64,000 bases of DNA, taken from contig NZ_MASW01000002.1 of assembly GCF_003202285.1 (NCBI RefSeq), positions 558,001 through 622,000 of the forward strand. The letters are read 5' to 3'. Positions 41,048 through 50,100 of the stretch are shown in pieces (position 1 is the stretch's first letter; every line of letters begins with the position of its first letter). Source of the DNA: Prauserella muralis. Its GTDB lineage: Bacteria; Actinomycetota; Actinomycetes; Mycobacteriales; Pseudonocardiaceae. Under the pieces are notes generated by a model. That model saw nothing but the letters and a program-made list of their open reading frames with translations, did no database searches and had not been told where the DNA came from. The position numbers and the translations under genes are program-made.

Positions 41048-42612
41048 GACTGCCCTGCCTTGTCCAGTCCGAGTTCCGCGGCATCGGCCGGGTTTTCGTC
41101 CGGCCGCAGAGTCGCGTAGTGCATGATGTTCTCCTGGGTCGCCTCGTCCGAGTCGAGCACGTGCGTGACGCGTCCCTCGCTCATCACGACGACGCGATGG
41201 GACATGCGCAGGATCTCCGGCAGCTCGGAGGAGATCATGATGATCGACTTGCCCTGGCCCGCCAGCTCGTTGAGCAGGGTGTAGATCTCCTCCTTCGCGC
41301 CGACGTCGATGCCGCGGGTGGGCTCGTCGAAGATGAGGATGTCGCAGTCCTTGGCCAGCCACTTGGCGATGACCACCTTCTGCTGGTTGCCGCCGGAGAG
41401 ATGCTTGGTGGTCTGATCCAGTGACGGTGTCTTGATGCGCAACGTGTCGACGTACTCCTTCGCCCTGGCGCGGGCCGCGCCGTCCTGCACGAAACCACCC
41501 GTCGTGAACTGGTCGCGCAGCGCGGCCAGCACGACGTTGGCCTGGACGTCCTGCTCCAGCAGCAGCCCGTACCGCTTGCGGTCCTCCGACAGGTAGCCGA
41601 TGCCGAGCCGGGCGGCGTCGGCCGGGTTGCCGATGCGGGCCTGCCTGCCATGGACCGTGATCGTGCCCGCGTCGAGCCTGTCGGCGCCCACCAGCGCCCT
41701 GGCCGTCTCGGTGCGACCGGCGCCCATGAGCCCGGCGAAGCCCAGGATCTCGCCGCGCCGCAGGTCGAAGCTGACGTCCTTGAGCAGCGCCTTGGTGCTC
41801 AGCCCGGTGGCGGTGAGCACCGTCTCGCGGCCGGGGCGCACGTTCTCCGGCCGCGCCTCGGTGTTGATGGCCCTGCCCACCATCAGGGAGATGACCTCCG
41901 GGGTGCTCGCCGAGGCGATCTCGCGGGTGCCGACGTACTCGCCGTCGCGGATCACCGTCACGCGGTCGGCGATGCGGCGGATCTCCTCCATGCGGTGCGA
42001 GATGTAGATGACGCCGGTGTCGGGCCGGACGAAGCGCCGGATCAGCTCGTGCAGCGTGGCCACCTCGGCGTCGTTGAGCGCCGCCGTGGGCTCGTCCATG
42101 ATGAGCACCTTCGGCTCGTAGGACAGTGCCTTGGCGATCTCGACCATCTGCTGGTTGGCGACGGTGAGCGTGCCGACGACCGCCCGCGGGTCCAGCGGCA
42201 GCCGCAGCCGCTCCAGCAACGTGCGCGTGCCGGCGTTGAGCCTGCCCTCGTCGAGCATCATCCGCAGCCGCCGCGGTTCCCGCCCGATGAAGATGTTCTG
42301 CGCGACGGTGAGGTGCGGCACCAGGTTGAACTCCTGGTGGATGATGCTGATCCCCAGCTCCAGCGCCTCGCGCGGCCCCTGCGGCCGGTAGTCCTGGCCC
42401 GCCAGCCGGAACGTCCCCGAGTCGGGGACGTGAATGCCCGACAGCAGCTTCATGAGCGTGGACTTGCCCGCGCCGTTCTCGCCCACCAGCGCCAGGACCT
42501 CACCCGCGCGCAGCTCCAGCCGCATGTCGCGCAGCGCGCGCACGCCGGGGAAACTCTTGTTGACGCCCTCGACCTCGAGCAGCGGCTTCGTCATGGTCGC
42601 GACCCCCGTCAT
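41044..42612 (-). CDS. Sugar ABC transporter ATP-binding protein (RbsA type, duplicated)
   Basis: A 522-residue protein with two ABC ATPase domains. The first has GENGAGKSTLMKLLSGI near residue 46 and LIMDEPTAALND; the second has GLMGAGRTETARAL near 295 and the signature LSGGNQQKVVIAKWLAKDC followed by IFDEPTRGIDVGAKEE. This is the CUT2 layout. ATG 42612 overlaps the stop of the lactonase gene (ATGA); an internal ATG at 42594 with a GGGGGT in front would give a protein six residues shorter. Part of the deoxy-sugar importer. Confidence 0.9.
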   Translation of the reverse strand: MTGVATMTKPLLEVEGVNKSFPGVRALRDMRLELRAGEVLALVGENGAGKSTLMKLLSGIHVPDSGTFRLAGQDYRPQGPREALELGISIIHQEFNLVPHLTVAQNIFIGREPRRLRMMLDEGRLNAGTRTLLERLRLPLDPRAVVGTLTVANQQMVEIAKALSYEPKVLIMDEPTAALNDAEVATLHELIRRFVRPDTGVIYISHRMEEIRRIADRVTVIRDGEYVGTREIASASTPEVISLMVGRAINTEARPENVRPGRETVLTATGLSTKALLKDVSFDLRRGEILGFAGLMGAGRTETARALVGADRLDAGTITVHGRQARIGNPADAARLGIGYLSEDRKRYGLLLEQDVQANVVLAALRDQFTTGGFVQDGAARARAKEYVDTLRIKTPSLDQTTKHLSGGNQQKVVIAKWLAKDCDILIFDEPTRGIDVGAKEEIYTLLNELAGQGKSIIMISSELPEILRMSHRVVVMSEGRVTHVLDSDEATQENIMHYATLRPDENPADAAELGLDKAGQS

Positions 42613-43454
42613 CGTGCCGGCTCCCGCACGCCGTACACCGCGTACGCCGTGCCCGAGAGCACGCGGTCCCGTTCGGCCTCGCTCAGGTCGCCGATCAGCT
42701 CGGTGGCGATTCGCCAGGCCGTGGCGTAGCCGCCGAAGGGCACCGTCATCGGCCAGTCCCCGCCGTACATCAGGCGGGCGGGTCCGAACAGTTCCAGCGC
42801 CGCCTCCCACGCCGGGCGCACGGCGTCGACGGTGAAGGGCTCGCCGGGCAGCTGGAGGCCGGAGACCTTGGCGACCGTGTTCGGCCGCCGGGCCACCTCG
42901 GCCAGCGTGGCCCGCCAGCGGTCGAAGGACTCGGTGTCGCGGGGCGGCTTGCCGAGGTGGTCCACCACGACCGTCAGCTCGGGAAGGGCCGCCGCCAGCT
43001 CCGCGACGGCGCCGAGATGGCGCGGCCAGGCATCGGGGACGTCGAACGGCAGCCCGCGCTCGGCGAGCAGCGCCAGCGACCGGCGCACGCCGGGCAGGGC
43101 GAGGAAGCCGTCACGCGGGTCGTCGTGCACGAGGTGCCGGATGCCGCGCAGCGCGGGGTGGTCGAGCCAGCTGTCCAGCTGCCGCTCGGCGGCTGCCGGG
43201 TCGTCGAGCCGGACCCATCCGACGACCCCGGCGATCCAGTCGTGCTCGGCGGCCTGCCGCAGCATGAACTCGGTGTCGGCCTCGGAGTCCTCGGCCTGCA
43301 CCAGCACGGCCGCGCCGACGCCCGCCGCGGCCAGCTCGGCGTGCGCCTGCCCCGCGGTGAACGTGGCGTGCAGCGGGGTGCCCTCCGGCAGCCACGCGTA
43401 GTCGCTGACCGTGAGGTCCCACAGGTGCAGGTGGGTATCCACAATGGACGTCAT
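42609..43454 (-). CDS. Amidohydrolase family lactonase (L-fuconolactonase-like)
   Basis: A 281-residue TIM-barrel amidohydrolase. The metal motif VDTHLHLWDLT begins at residue 5, and HLVHDDP, VDHLGKPP and MYGGDWPMTVPFGGY match the amidohydrolase_2 subfamily that contains L-fuconolactonase and related sugar lactonases. It would open the lactone formed by the neighbouring aldose dehydrogenase. Its ATG overlaps the stop of the aldo/keto reductase gene, and its stop overlaps the ATPase start. Exact sugar specificity (fucono-, rhamnono- or galactono-lactone) cannot be read from sequence. Confidence 0.82.
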   Translation of the reverse strand: MTSIVDTHLHLWDLTVSDYAWLPEGTPLHATFTAGQAHAELAAAGVGAAVLVQAEDSEADTEFMLRQAAEHDWIAGVVGWVRLDDPAAAERQLDSWLDHPALRGIRHLVHDDPRDGFLALPGVRRSLALLAERGLPFDVPDAWPRHLGAVAELAAALPELTVVVDHLGKPPRDTESFDRWRATLAEVARRPNTVAKVSGLQLPGEPFTVDAVRPAWEAALELFGPARLMYGGDWPMTVPFGGYATAWRIATELIGDLSEAERDRVLSGTAYAVYGVREPAR

Positions 43455-44407
43455 GGCCGGGTCAGTCCCTTGTCTCGCAACGCCGCCCACAGCTCGTCGG
43501 GGATCGGCGTGTTCAGGCGGCGGTGGTTCTGCCGGATCTCGCCCGCCGAGGCCGCGCCCACCACGACGGTGCGCACCATCGGCTCGCGCAGCGGGTAGTG
43601 CAGGGCGGCGGCGGGCAGTTCGACACCGAACCCCGCGCAGACGCCCGCGAGCACGCGGGCCTTGGCCAGCACGTCGGCGGGCACCGTGCCGTACTCGTAC
43701 CTGCCGTCCTCGCGGGGTTCCGGCGAGGCGAGCAGGCCGGAGTTGAACACGCCCGCGGCGGCGATGCCGATGCCGCGCACGCGGCACTCCGGCACGAGCT
43801 CGTCCAGCGCGGGCTGTTCGAGCAGGGTCAACCGGCCCGCGACCATGAGCAGGTCCGGCACACCGGACCGCGCGGCGGCCAGCAGGGCGGGCACCGACTT
43901 GGAGCCGACACCCACCGCCGTCACCACGCCCTCCTCGCGCAGCGCGGCCACGGCGGGCAACCCGGAGGCCAGCGCGGGCCCGGTGTCGTGCTCGTCCGGG
44001 TCGTGCAGGTAGAGCACGTCGACGGAATCCAGGCCCAGCCGCTCCAGCGACTCGGCGAGCCCGCGACGGACGCCCTCCGCGGAGAAGTCCCACACCCGCC
44101 GGTGGTCGGCGGGCACGGCGAAGCCGTTGGCGTCGTCGCCGCGCCCCGCGCCCGCCGGGTCGGGCACCAGCCGCCTGCCGACCTTGGTGGACACGACGTA
44201 CTCGCCACGCGGCTTGCCCGCGAGAAACGCGCCGAGGCGGCGCTCCGCGAGCCCGAGGCCGTAGTGCGGCGCCGTGTCGAAGTAACGGACACCGAGTTCC
44301 CACGCGGCCTCCAGCACGGCGTGGGCCTGCTCGTCGCTGATCGGCCGGTAGAGGTTGCCCAGGCTCGCCGTGCCCAGGGAAAGCCGCCCGAGCACCGGGC
44401 TAGCCAC
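43451..44407 (-). CDS. Aldo/keto reductase (L-fucose/D-threo-aldose 1-dehydrogenase-like)
   Basis: A 318-residue AKR. The catalytic tyrosine lies in [17 protein letters not shown] near residue 50, preceded by the Asp of the tetrad; STKVGR supplies the lysine and [11 protein letters not shown] the histidine. This subfamily includes L-fucose dehydrogenase and D-threo-aldose 1-dehydrogenase, which oxidise the anomeric carbon to a lactone. The GTG start at 44407 overlaps the dehydratase stop by 8 bases. It would feed the lactonase next to it. Confidence 0.83.
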   Translation of the reverse strand: MASPVLGRLSLGTASLGNLYRPISDEQAHAVLEAAWELGVRYFDTAPHYGLGLAERRLGAFLAGKPRGEYVVSTKVGRRLVPDPAGAGRGDDANGFAVPADHRRVWDFSAEGVRRGLAESLERLGLDSVDVLYLHDPDEHDTGPALASGLPAVAALREEGVVTAVGVGSKSVPALLAAARSGVPDLLMVAGRLTLLEQPALDELVPECRVRGIGIAAAGVFNSGLLASPEPREDGRYEYGTVPADVLAKARVLAGVCAGFGVELPAAALHYPLREPMVRTVVVGAASAGEIRQNHRRLNTPIPDELWAALRDKGLTRP

Positions 44408-45677
44408 GGGAGTACTCCGCGATGGAGGCAGGCAGCATCTCGGTGCCCGCGCCGGGCGCCTTCGGGGCGTGGTAGCGCCCGTCGTGCACGTCGACCGGCG
44501 TGACGAAGTGCTCGTGCAGGTGGTCCACGAACTCGATCACCCTGCCCTCGGTGCTGCCCGACACGGCCACGAAGTCGAACATCGCCAGGTGCTGCACCGC
44601 CTCGCACAGCCCGACACCGCCCGCGTGCGGGCACACCGGCACCCCGAACTTGGCCGCCAGCAACAGGATCGCGATGTTCTCGTTGACCCCGGCCACGCGC
44701 GTGGCGTCGAGCTGCAGGATGTGCAGCGCCCCGGCCTGCAGGAACTGCTTGAACAGCACCCGGTTGGCGACGTGCTCGCCGGTGGCCACCGGCATCGGCG
44801 CCACGGCCCTGGCGATGGCGGCGTGCCCGAGCACGTCGTCGGGGCTCGTCGGCTCCTCGATCCAGGCAAGGTCGAACGGCGCGAGCGCCTCCAGCCAGTG
44901 GATGGCCTCCGCGACGTCCCAGCGCTGGTTGGCGTCGACGGCGATGCGGATGTCCGGGCCGCACACGTCGCGGGCGATGCCGAGCCTGCGCACGTCGTCG
45001 TCGAGGTTGCCGCCGACCTTGAGCTTGACGAGGGTGAAGCCCTCCTCGACCGCCTCGCGGCACAGCCGTGCGAGCTTGCCGTCGTCGTAGCCGAGCCAGC
45101 CCGGTGTCGTCGTGTAGGCGGGGTAGCCGTCCCGCAGCAGCTCCGCCTCGCGCTCGGCGCGGCCCGGCTCGGCGGCGCGCAGGATCTCCAGCGCCTCGTC
45201 GCGGGTCAGCGCGTCGGTGAGGTAGCGGAAGTCGACGAGGTCGACGATCTGCTCGGGGGTCATCGACGCCAGCAGCTGCCACAGCGGCTTGCCCGCCCGC
45301 TTCGCCTTGAGGTCCCACAGGGCGTTCACCGCGGCACCGATGGCCATGTGCATGATGCCCTTCTCGGGGCCCAGCCAGCGCAGCTGCGAGTCGTGCACCA
45401 GCTCGCGCCACACGCCGCCGAGGTCGCCGAGCACCTCCTCGACGTCGCGGCCGACGAGGTGCTCCTCCAGCGCGGCGAACGCGGCGACCTGGACGTCGTT
45501 GCCGCGGCCGATCGTGAAGACGAAGCCGTGGCCTTCCAGCCCGTCGCCTGCGTCGGTGCGCACCCGCACGTAGCCGGCCGAGTAGTCGGGGTCGGGGTTC
45601 ATGGCGTCCGACCCGTCCAACGACTGGGATGTCGGAAACCGCACGTCATGGGTCTGCAGGGCAACGATGCGCGCCAC
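44400..45677 (-). CDS. Enolase-superfamily dehydratase (L-fuconate dehydratase)
   Basis: A 425-residue mandelate racemase/enolase-fold enzyme. It begins [20 protein letters not shown], the typical start of L-fuconate dehydratase. Other fuconate-type blocks are [48 protein letters not shown] with the active-site lysine, [11 protein letters not shown] (metal Asp), the EEPTSPDD glutamate, and [11 protein letters not shown]. It dehydrates L-fuconate to 2-keto-3-deoxy-L-fuconate. GTG 45677 is preceded by AGGAGCTGG; longer frames would add an unrelated leader. It is the promoter-proximal gene of the six-gene minus-strand operon. Confidence 0.88.
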   Translation of the reverse strand: MARIVALQTHDVRFPTSQSLDGSDAMNPDPDYSAGYVRVRTDAGDGLEGHGFVFTIGRGNDVQVAAFAALEEHLVGRDVEEVLGDLGGVWRELVHDSQLRWLGPEKGIMHMAIGAAVNALWDLKAKRAGKPLWQLLASMTPEQIVDLVDFRYLTDALTRDEALEILRAAEPGRAEREAELLRDGYPAYTTTPGWLGYDDGKLARLCREAVEEGFTLVKLKVGGNLDDDVRRLGIARDVCGPDIRIAVDANQRWDVAEAIHWLEALAPFDLAWIEEPTSPDDVLGHAAIARAVAPMPVATGEHVANRVLFKQFLQAGALHILQLDATRVAGVNENIAILLLAAKFGVPVCPHAGGVGLCEAVQHLAMFDFVAVSGSTEGRVIEFVDHLHEHFVTPVDVHDGRYHAPKAPGAGTEMLPASIAEYSRG

Positions 45678-45727
45678 GAACCAGCTCCTGTCGGTATGGT
45701 CTAGGTCACTGCTGAGCGGAACCCTAG

Positions 45728-45738
45728 ACATCGGATGT
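45728..45738. promoter_or_regulatory. Candidate FadR-type operator between divergent sugar operons
   Basis: Perfect inverted repeat ACATC-G-GATGT. It lies between the divergent dehydratase and FAH genes. A 7-bp inverted pair, GTCTAGG (45699-45705) and CCTAGAC (45723-45729), overlaps it. The core ACATCGGAT recurs at 48528 in front of the mutarotase gene. The FadR-type regulator encoded at 47467-48150 is the natural candidate to bind both. Confidence 0.6.
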
Positions 45739-45842
45739 ATTTCGCGTCAAGGTGGGTTCTGCCGCCATGCTGGTCGCCGCGGGCGCGGATGATCTACAGT
45801 CGCCGCGGCGCAGACACCCGATCACTCGACGAGGAGCATGCT

Positions 45843-46703
45843 GTGAAGCTCGCCCGGCTCGGACCCGGCGGCGCCGAGAGGCCCGCCCTGCTCGACGGCT
45901 CGACGACCTACGACCTGAGCGGCCTCACCGGCGACATCGACGGCGGGTTCCTCGCCGCGGGCGGGATCGACGCCGCGCGGCGCGCGCTGGCGGCCGGTGA
46001 GCTTCAGGAGCTGGCGGGAGCGGACACGCTGCGGGTGGGTGCGCCGATCGCGCGGCCCAGTGCGGTGATCTGCGTCGGCATGAACTACGCCGCCCACGCC
46101 GCCGAATCCGGCTCGGCGCCGCCGGAGGTGCCGATCCTGTTCCTGAAGACTCCCAACACGGTGGTGGGCCCGCACGACGCGGTGACCATCCCGCCCGGCA
46201 GCGAGCGCACGGACTGGGAGGTGGAGCTCGGCATCGTCATCGGTGCGCGCACCGCGTACCTGGACTCCGCCGAGGACAGCATGGCCCGGGTGGCGGGCTT
46301 CGTCGTCGGCAACGACGTCTCCGAGCGGCAGTTCCAGCTCGTCGACTCGGGCGGGCAGTGGAGCAAGGGCAAGTGCGCGCCCGGGTTCAACCCGCTCGGG
46401 CCGTGGCTGGTGACCCCGGACGAGGTGAACCACGCCGACCTGCGGCTGCGCAGCTGGGTCAACGGCGAGCCCCGGCAGGACTCGACGACGGCCGACCTGA
46501 TCTTCGGCGTCGAGCACCTCGTGTGGCACGTCAGCCAGTACCTGACGCTCGAGCCGGGTGATCTGATCATGACGGGCACGCCGCAGGGCGTTGCGCTGTC
46601 CGGGAAGTTCCCGTACCTCAAGCCGGGCGACGTGGTGGAGCTGGAGATCGAGGGCCTCGGCCGCCAGCGCCAGGAGTTCGTGGCGTACGAGAAAGGCGCG
46701 TGA
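45843..46703 (+). CDS. Fumarylacetoacetate hydrolase family protein (diketo-deoxy-sugar acid hydrolase)
   Basis: A 286-residue FAH-fold enzyme. ICVGMNYAAHAAESG, LFLKTPNTVVGPHDAVTIP, DWEVELGIVIGARTA and LEPGDLIMTGTPQGVAL are the family blocks, with metal ligands in the EVE and D residues. In the non-phosphorylating fucose route such an enzyme splits 2,4-diketo-3-deoxy-L-fuconate to pyruvate and lactate. GTG 45843 is preceded by GAGGAG. It is divergent from the dehydratase operon and is followed 3 bases later by the SDR gene, which would make its substrate. Confidence 0.87.
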   Translation: MKLARLGPGGAERPALLDGSTTYDLSGLTGDIDGGFLAAGGIDAARRALAAGELQELAGADTLRVGAPIARPSAVICVGMNYAAHAAESGSAPPEVPILFLKTPNTVVGPHDAVTIPPGSERTDWEVELGIVIGARTAYLDSAEDSMARVAGFVVGNDVSERQFQLVDSGGQWSKGKCAPGFNPLGPWLVTPDEVNHADLRLRSWVNGEPRQDSTTADLIFGVEHLVWHVSQYLTLEPGDLIMTGTPQGVALSGKFPYLKPGDVVELEIEGLGRQRQEFVAYEKGA

Positions 46704-46706
46704 GGC

Positions 46707-47456
46707 ATGGCGGAGTTCGACGGTCTGGTCGCGGCGGTGACCGGAGGGGCGTCCGGGATCGGGGCCGCCGTCGCGGCAGAGCTCGCCGAGCGCGGCGCGG
46801 CGGTGGCCGCACTGGACGTCAACGAGGTGAGCGCGGGCGGCGTCGCCGGGATACGGGCCGACGTCACCGACGACGCCTCGGTGCGCCGCGCGATCGAGAC
46901 GGTCGCCGAACGCTTCGGAGGGCTGGACATCCTCGTCAACAACGCGGGCATCGGCGCGCAGGGCACGGTCGCCGACAACGACGACGCCGAATGGCACCGG
47001 GTGCTCGACGTCAACGTGCTCGGGATGGTGCGCACGACGCGCGCGGCGTTGCCGTACCTGCGGCGCTCGGCGTCGGCCGCCATCGTCAACGTCGGTTCGA
47101 TCGCCGCGACGGCAGGGCTGCCGCAGCGGGCGCTGTACAGCGCGTCGAAGGGCGCGGTGCTGGCGCTGTCGCGGGCGATGGCCGCCGACCACCTGCCCGA
47201 GGGGATCCGCGTCAACTGCGTCAACCCCGGAACCGCGGACACACCGTGGATCGGCAGGCTGCTCGACCGGGCCGACGACCCTGCCGCCGAGCGCGCGGCG
47301 CTGGAGGCCAGGCAGCCCCACGGCAGGCTCGTCTCGCCGGCCGAGATCGCCCACGCGGTGGTCTATCTCGCCAGCCCGCTGGCCGCCTCGACCAGCGGCG
47401 TCGGTCTCGCCGTGGACGGCGGCATGCAGGACCTGCGCCTGCGCCCCCGCGGCTGA
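46707..47456 (+). CDS. Short-chain dehydrogenase (2-keto-3-deoxy-L-fuconate dehydrogenase-like)
   Basis: A 249-residue classical SDR. The NAD loop is AAVTGGASGIGAAVAAEL near residue 10, LVNNAGIGAQG follows near 87, and the catalytic Ser-Tyr-Lys are in NVGSIAATAGLPQRALYSASKG. The C-terminus ends AVDGGMQDLRLRPRG. It would oxidise C4 of 2-keto-3-deoxy-L-fuconate before the FAH cleavage. ATG 46707 is 3 bases after the FAH stop, so the two are coupled. It converges on the FadR-type regulator gene. Confidence 0.86.
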   Translation: MAEFDGLVAAVTGGASGIGAAVAAELAERGAAVAALDVNEVSAGGVAGIRADVTDDASVRRAIETVAERFGGLDILVNNAGIGAQGTVADNDDAEWHRVLDVNVLGMVRTTRAALPYLRRSASAAIVNVGSIAATAGLPQRALYSASKGAVLALSRAMAADHLPEGIRVNCVNPGTADTPWIGRLLDRADDPAAERAALEARQPHGRLVSPAEIAHAVVYLASPLAASTSGVGLAVDGGMQDLRLRPRG

Positions 47457-47466
47457 GCGTTGCCGC

Positions 47467-48150
47467 TCAGACGTTGTCGACCAGTGTCTGGCGGATCCAC
47501 TGCTCGACGCCGGCGATGTGCACGGTGGCCCACGCGCGGGCGACCTCGCCCTGGCCCGCGGCCAGTGCCTGCTGAATAGCCCGGTGCTCGGAGAGGGTGC
47601 GCTGCACGGCGGCCTCCTGCGTGATGCCGCGCCAGGTCCGGGCCCGCTGGGTGCGGCCCGACACGCTCTCCACGAGCGAGGACAGCACCTGGTTGCCCGA
47701 ACCGACCGCGATCCGGCGGTGGAACTCCAGGTCGTTGGCCACCAGCTCGTCGACAGTGGGGTTCTCGCCGAGCGCGTCCAGCAGGTCCGCAAGGCCGGCG
47801 ATGTCCTCTTTGGACATCTTTTCGGCGGCCATGGCCGTGGCCGCGGGCTCGATGATGCGGCGGGCCTCCAGGAACTGCAGCACGGTGTCGTCGCGATGGA
47901 AGTCGACCACGAAGCCCATGGCGTCCATCAGCAGCGACGGTTCCAGGCTCGTCACGTACGTGCCGTCGCCCTGCCGGACGTCGAGCACGTGGATCAGCGA
48001 CAGCGCCCGGACGGCCTCGCGCAGCGAGTTGCGGGACAGGCCGAGCCGCTCGGCCAGGTCGGGTTCGCGCGGCAGCCGGTCGCCGGGGCGCAGTTCGCCG
48101 TCGACGATCATCTGCTTGATCGCCTCGATGGCGTCGTCGGTGACGGACAT
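47467..48150 (-). CDS. FadR-family (GntR) transcription regulator
   Basis: A 227-residue GntR-family repressor. Residues 5-70 are the winged helix (DGELRPGDRLPREPDLAERL, NSLREAVRALSLIHVLDVRQ, GDGTYVTS). Residues 85-215 form an FCD ligand domain with metal-binding residues in ANDLEFHRRIAVGSGN and SEHRAIQQALAAGQ. Its position beside the catabolic genes suggests control by a pathway intermediate such as a keto-deoxy-acid. Candidate targets are the two ACATCGGAT sites. ATG 48150 lies 8 bases after the mutarotase stop, so the two share a transcript. Confidence 0.9.
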   Translation of the reverse strand: MSVTDDAIEAIKQMIVDGELRPGDRLPREPDLAERLGLSRNSLREAVRALSLIHVLDVRQGDGTYVTSLEPSLLMDAMGFVVDFHRDDTVLQFLEARRIIEPAATAMAAEKMSKEDIAGLADLLDALGENPTVDELVANDLEFHRRIAVGSGNQVLSSLVESVSGRTQRARTWRGITQEAAVQRTLSEHRAIQQALAAGQGEVARAWATVHIAGVEQWIRQTLVDNV

Positions 48151-48158
48151 GGTGCTCC

Positions 48159-48494
48159 TCAGCGTTCCTGGCGGGCAAGCTGGCCTGCGAGGCTCCAGAG
48201 CAGGGGTATGCCCTCGTCCTCGCCCGAGTAGTCGTCGGCCTTCGCGTGCATCGGGGCGACGGTCGCCTGCCAGCGTATGTTGGCCGGGTGGTCGCGCAGC
48301 GCGTGCCGCATCGCCGGATAGTCGTCGACGTCGATGAGGTGGAACAGGTGGGTCCCGTCCCGCCAGATCCGCCAGTCGCGCACGCCGTGCTCGGCCAGCG
48401 CCGCGGCGACATCGGAGGGGATGGTCTCGTGCACAGCCTCGTAGTCGAGCTCGCGCCCCTCCTGCAAGACCGTGTGCAGCGCGATCTGCGGCAT
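48159..48494 (-). CDS. L-rhamnose mutarotase family protein
   Basis: A 111-residue ferredoxin-like sugar mutarotase of the RhaM/FucU-related type, which interconverts anomers of a 6-deoxy sugar. YEAVHETIPSDVAAALAEHG, then VRDWRIWRDGTHLFHLIDVD and MRHALRDHPANIRWQ are the family blocks with the catalytic His and Trp. ATG 48494 is used. It is the first gene of a pair with the FadR regulator and supports L-fucose or L-rhamnose as substrate. An ACATCGGAT site lies 34 bases upstream. Confidence 0.87.
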   Translation of the reverse strand: MPQIALHTVLQEGRELDYEAVHETIPSDVAAALAEHGVRDWRIWRDGTHLFHLIDVDDYPAMRHALRDHPANIRWQATVAPMHAKADDYSGEDEGIPLLWSLAGQLARQER

Positions 48495-48527
48495 CGCTGA
48501 TCCTTCCTCTTCCGGAGGCGTCAGGAT

Positions 48528-48538
48528 ACATCGGATCT
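48528..48538. promoter_or_regulatory. Second copy of the FadR-type operator motif
   Basis: ACATCGGATCT, matching the core of the site at 45728 in 10 of 11 positions and followed by TTTG (versus ATTT). It lies 34-44 bases upstream of the mutarotase start on the minus strand, where a repressor would block initiation of the mutarotase-regulator transcript. Confidence 0.55.
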
Positions 48539-48593
48539 TTGCTGGAGGGGCGCGGCTCGACACGCCGGACGCACAGGCTGTTACAGCACGGTG

Positions 48594-49952
48594 TCACCGC
48601 CTGGCTTCCCTGCCGAGGGCCGCACTCGTGATGAGCGCGCCCGCCGCGGCGATTCCGGCCGCCGCGAGAAACGCGCCGGACAGCCCGGTGGTGAACGCGG
48701 TCACCGTGGCGAGGCCGAGCGCCGAGCCGACCTGATAGCTGGTGTTGACGATGCCGGAGGCCAGGCCGCCCTCCTCCGGGCGCGCGCTCGAGATCGCCGT
48801 GCCGAGCGAGGGCACGAACGCCAGCGCCATGCCCAGCGCGGCGACCAGCGACGCGGGAAGCACGTCCACCCAGTAGGTTCCGGCGTCGCGTGCGGTCGCC
48901 AGCCAAACCAGGCCCAGTGCCAGCACCACCAGGCCCGCCACCACCAGCCGCTTGGCGCCGAACGTGGCCATGAGCCGAGGCGCGACCGCGATCATGACCA
49001 CCATGATGACCGTGGTCATGGGCAGCAGGGCGGATCCGCTCTCGAACGCACCGAGGCCGAGCACCTGCTGCAGGTAGAGGTTGAGGAAGAACCACATCGG
49101 GATCCACGCCGCGCCGAGCAGGAACTGGGCGACGTTGGCCGCGCCCAGGTTCGGCGTGCGGAAGATGCCCAGCCTGACCAGCGGGTTGCGCCGCCTCGCC
49201 TGGAGACCGACGAACGCGGTCAGCAGCGCGGCGCCCGCGAGCAGCGTCAGCACCGTCTCCACCGATCCCCAGCCCGCCTCGGGCGCGCGGACGATCGCGA
49301 ACACGGTCACGGCGAGTCCGGCCGTGACGCTGGCCGCGCCGAGCAGGTCCGTGCCGCCGCGCCGGGCCCTGCCCGCGGGCATGAGGGCCGGGGTCGCGGC
49401 CAGGGCCGCCAGCGCGATCGGAACGTTGATGTAGAACACCCAGGGCCAGCTGAGGTACTCGGTGAGCACGCCGCCCAGGAACACACCCGCGGTACCCCCC
49501 GCGGGTGCCGCCGCGCCGTACAGGGACAGCGCCTTGGTCAGCTCACGGGGCTCGCCGCCGAAGAGCATCATCAGCAGGGTCAGCGCGGAGGGGGCGATGA
49601 GCGCCGCGCCGACGCCCTGCACCGCGCGGCCGGTGAGCTCCACCCAGACGTGCCCTGCCGCTCCGGCCACCACCGACCCGGCCAGCAGCACGGCCCAGCC
49701 TGCCGCGAACACCCTGCGTGCGCCCAGCAGATCCGAGATCCTGCCGCCGAGCAGCAGCAGCCCGCCGAAGGCGACGACGTACGCATTGAACACCCAGGAG
49801 AGGTTCTCCTGCGAGAAGCCGAGATCGGTCTGGATGCGGGGAAGCGCGACGCCGATGATCGACGTGTCCATGATGACCATGAACTGCGCCGCGGCGATGA
49901 GCCCGAGCGCCCACCATCGGCGCGTGCCTGCCCGCTGTTCCGTTGTCGACAT
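48594..49952 (-). CDS. MFS drug-type exporter (DHA2, 14-segment family)
   Basis: A 452-residue permease of the EmrB/QacA group. IAAAQFMVIMDTSIIGVALP is motif D1, then LLGGRISDLLGARRVF (motif A) and FLGGVLTEYLSWPWVFYINV (motif C-like). About 14 hydrophobic segments are predicted, although the total length is short for 14. GGAGTA favours the second of two ATGs (49952 over 49955). It is divergent from csoR, and a CsoR-like site ATACC...GGTAT lies 10 bases before its start. It is probably induced by copper or by whatever relieves CsoR. Confidence 0.85.
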   Translation of the reverse strand: MSTTEQRAGTRRWWALGLIAAAQFMVIMDTSIIGVALPRIQTDLGFSQENLSWVFNAYVVAFGGLLLLGGRISDLLGARRVFAAGWAVLLAGSVVAGAAGHVWVELTGRAVQGVGAALIAPSALTLLMMLFGGEPRELTKALSLYGAAAPAGGTAGVFLGGVLTEYLSWPWVFYINVPIALAALAATPALMPAGRARRGGTDLLGAASVTAGLAVTVFAIVRAPEAGWGSVETVLTLLAGAALLTAFVGLQARRRNPLVRLGIFRTPNLGAANVAQFLLGAAWIPMWFFLNLYLQQVLGLGAFESGSALLPMTTVIMVVMIAVAPRLMATFGAKRLVVAGLVVLALGLVWLATARDAGTYWVDVLPASLVAALGMALAFVPSLGTAISSARPEEGGLASGIVNTSYQVGSALGLATVTAFTTGLSGAFLAAAGIAAAGALITSAALGREARR

Positions 49953-49961
49953 CATTACTCC

Positions 49962-49978
49962 ATACCTGTAGGGGGTAT
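49962..49978. promoter_or_regulatory. CsoR-like operator 1 (exporter side)
   Basis: ATACCTGTAGGGGGTAT: ends ATACC and GGTAT are inverted, with a G-tract in the centre, the pattern recognised by CsoR/RcnR-type regulators. It begins 10 bases upstream of the exporter start codon, overlapping its likely promoter or leader. Confidence 0.65.
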
Positions 49979-50022
49979 ATGGCGATGGCGAACCTAGCAG
50001 GCGGGTGCGCGCCGCGCCAGTG

Positions 50023-50051
50023 TTGACTGCCTTACCCCCGTAGGGTATAAA
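50023..50051 (+). promoter_or_regulatory. csoR promoter with CsoR-like operator 2
   Basis: TTGACT (50023-50028) and TATAAA (50046-50051) are separated by exactly 17 bases, a near-consensus housekeeping promoter. The spacer holds TACCCCCGTAGGGTA (50033-50047), an operator of the same type as site 1. Binding there would directly block RNA polymerase. It would drive csoR and the copper genes behind it. Confidence 0.72.
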
Positions 50052-50083
50052 TCGCGATGCCGGAGCCGCGCCGTCCCCGACCG

Positions 50084-50100
50084 ATACGGGTAGGGGGTAA
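50084..50100. promoter_or_regulatory. CsoR-like operator 3
   Basis: ATACGGGTAGGGGGTAA, the third TAC...GGGGGTA site in 140 bp. It lies in the untranslated leader between the csoR promoter and start codon. A TAAAAT directly after it could be a second -10 element, but no clear -35 accompanies it. Confidence 0.55.
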
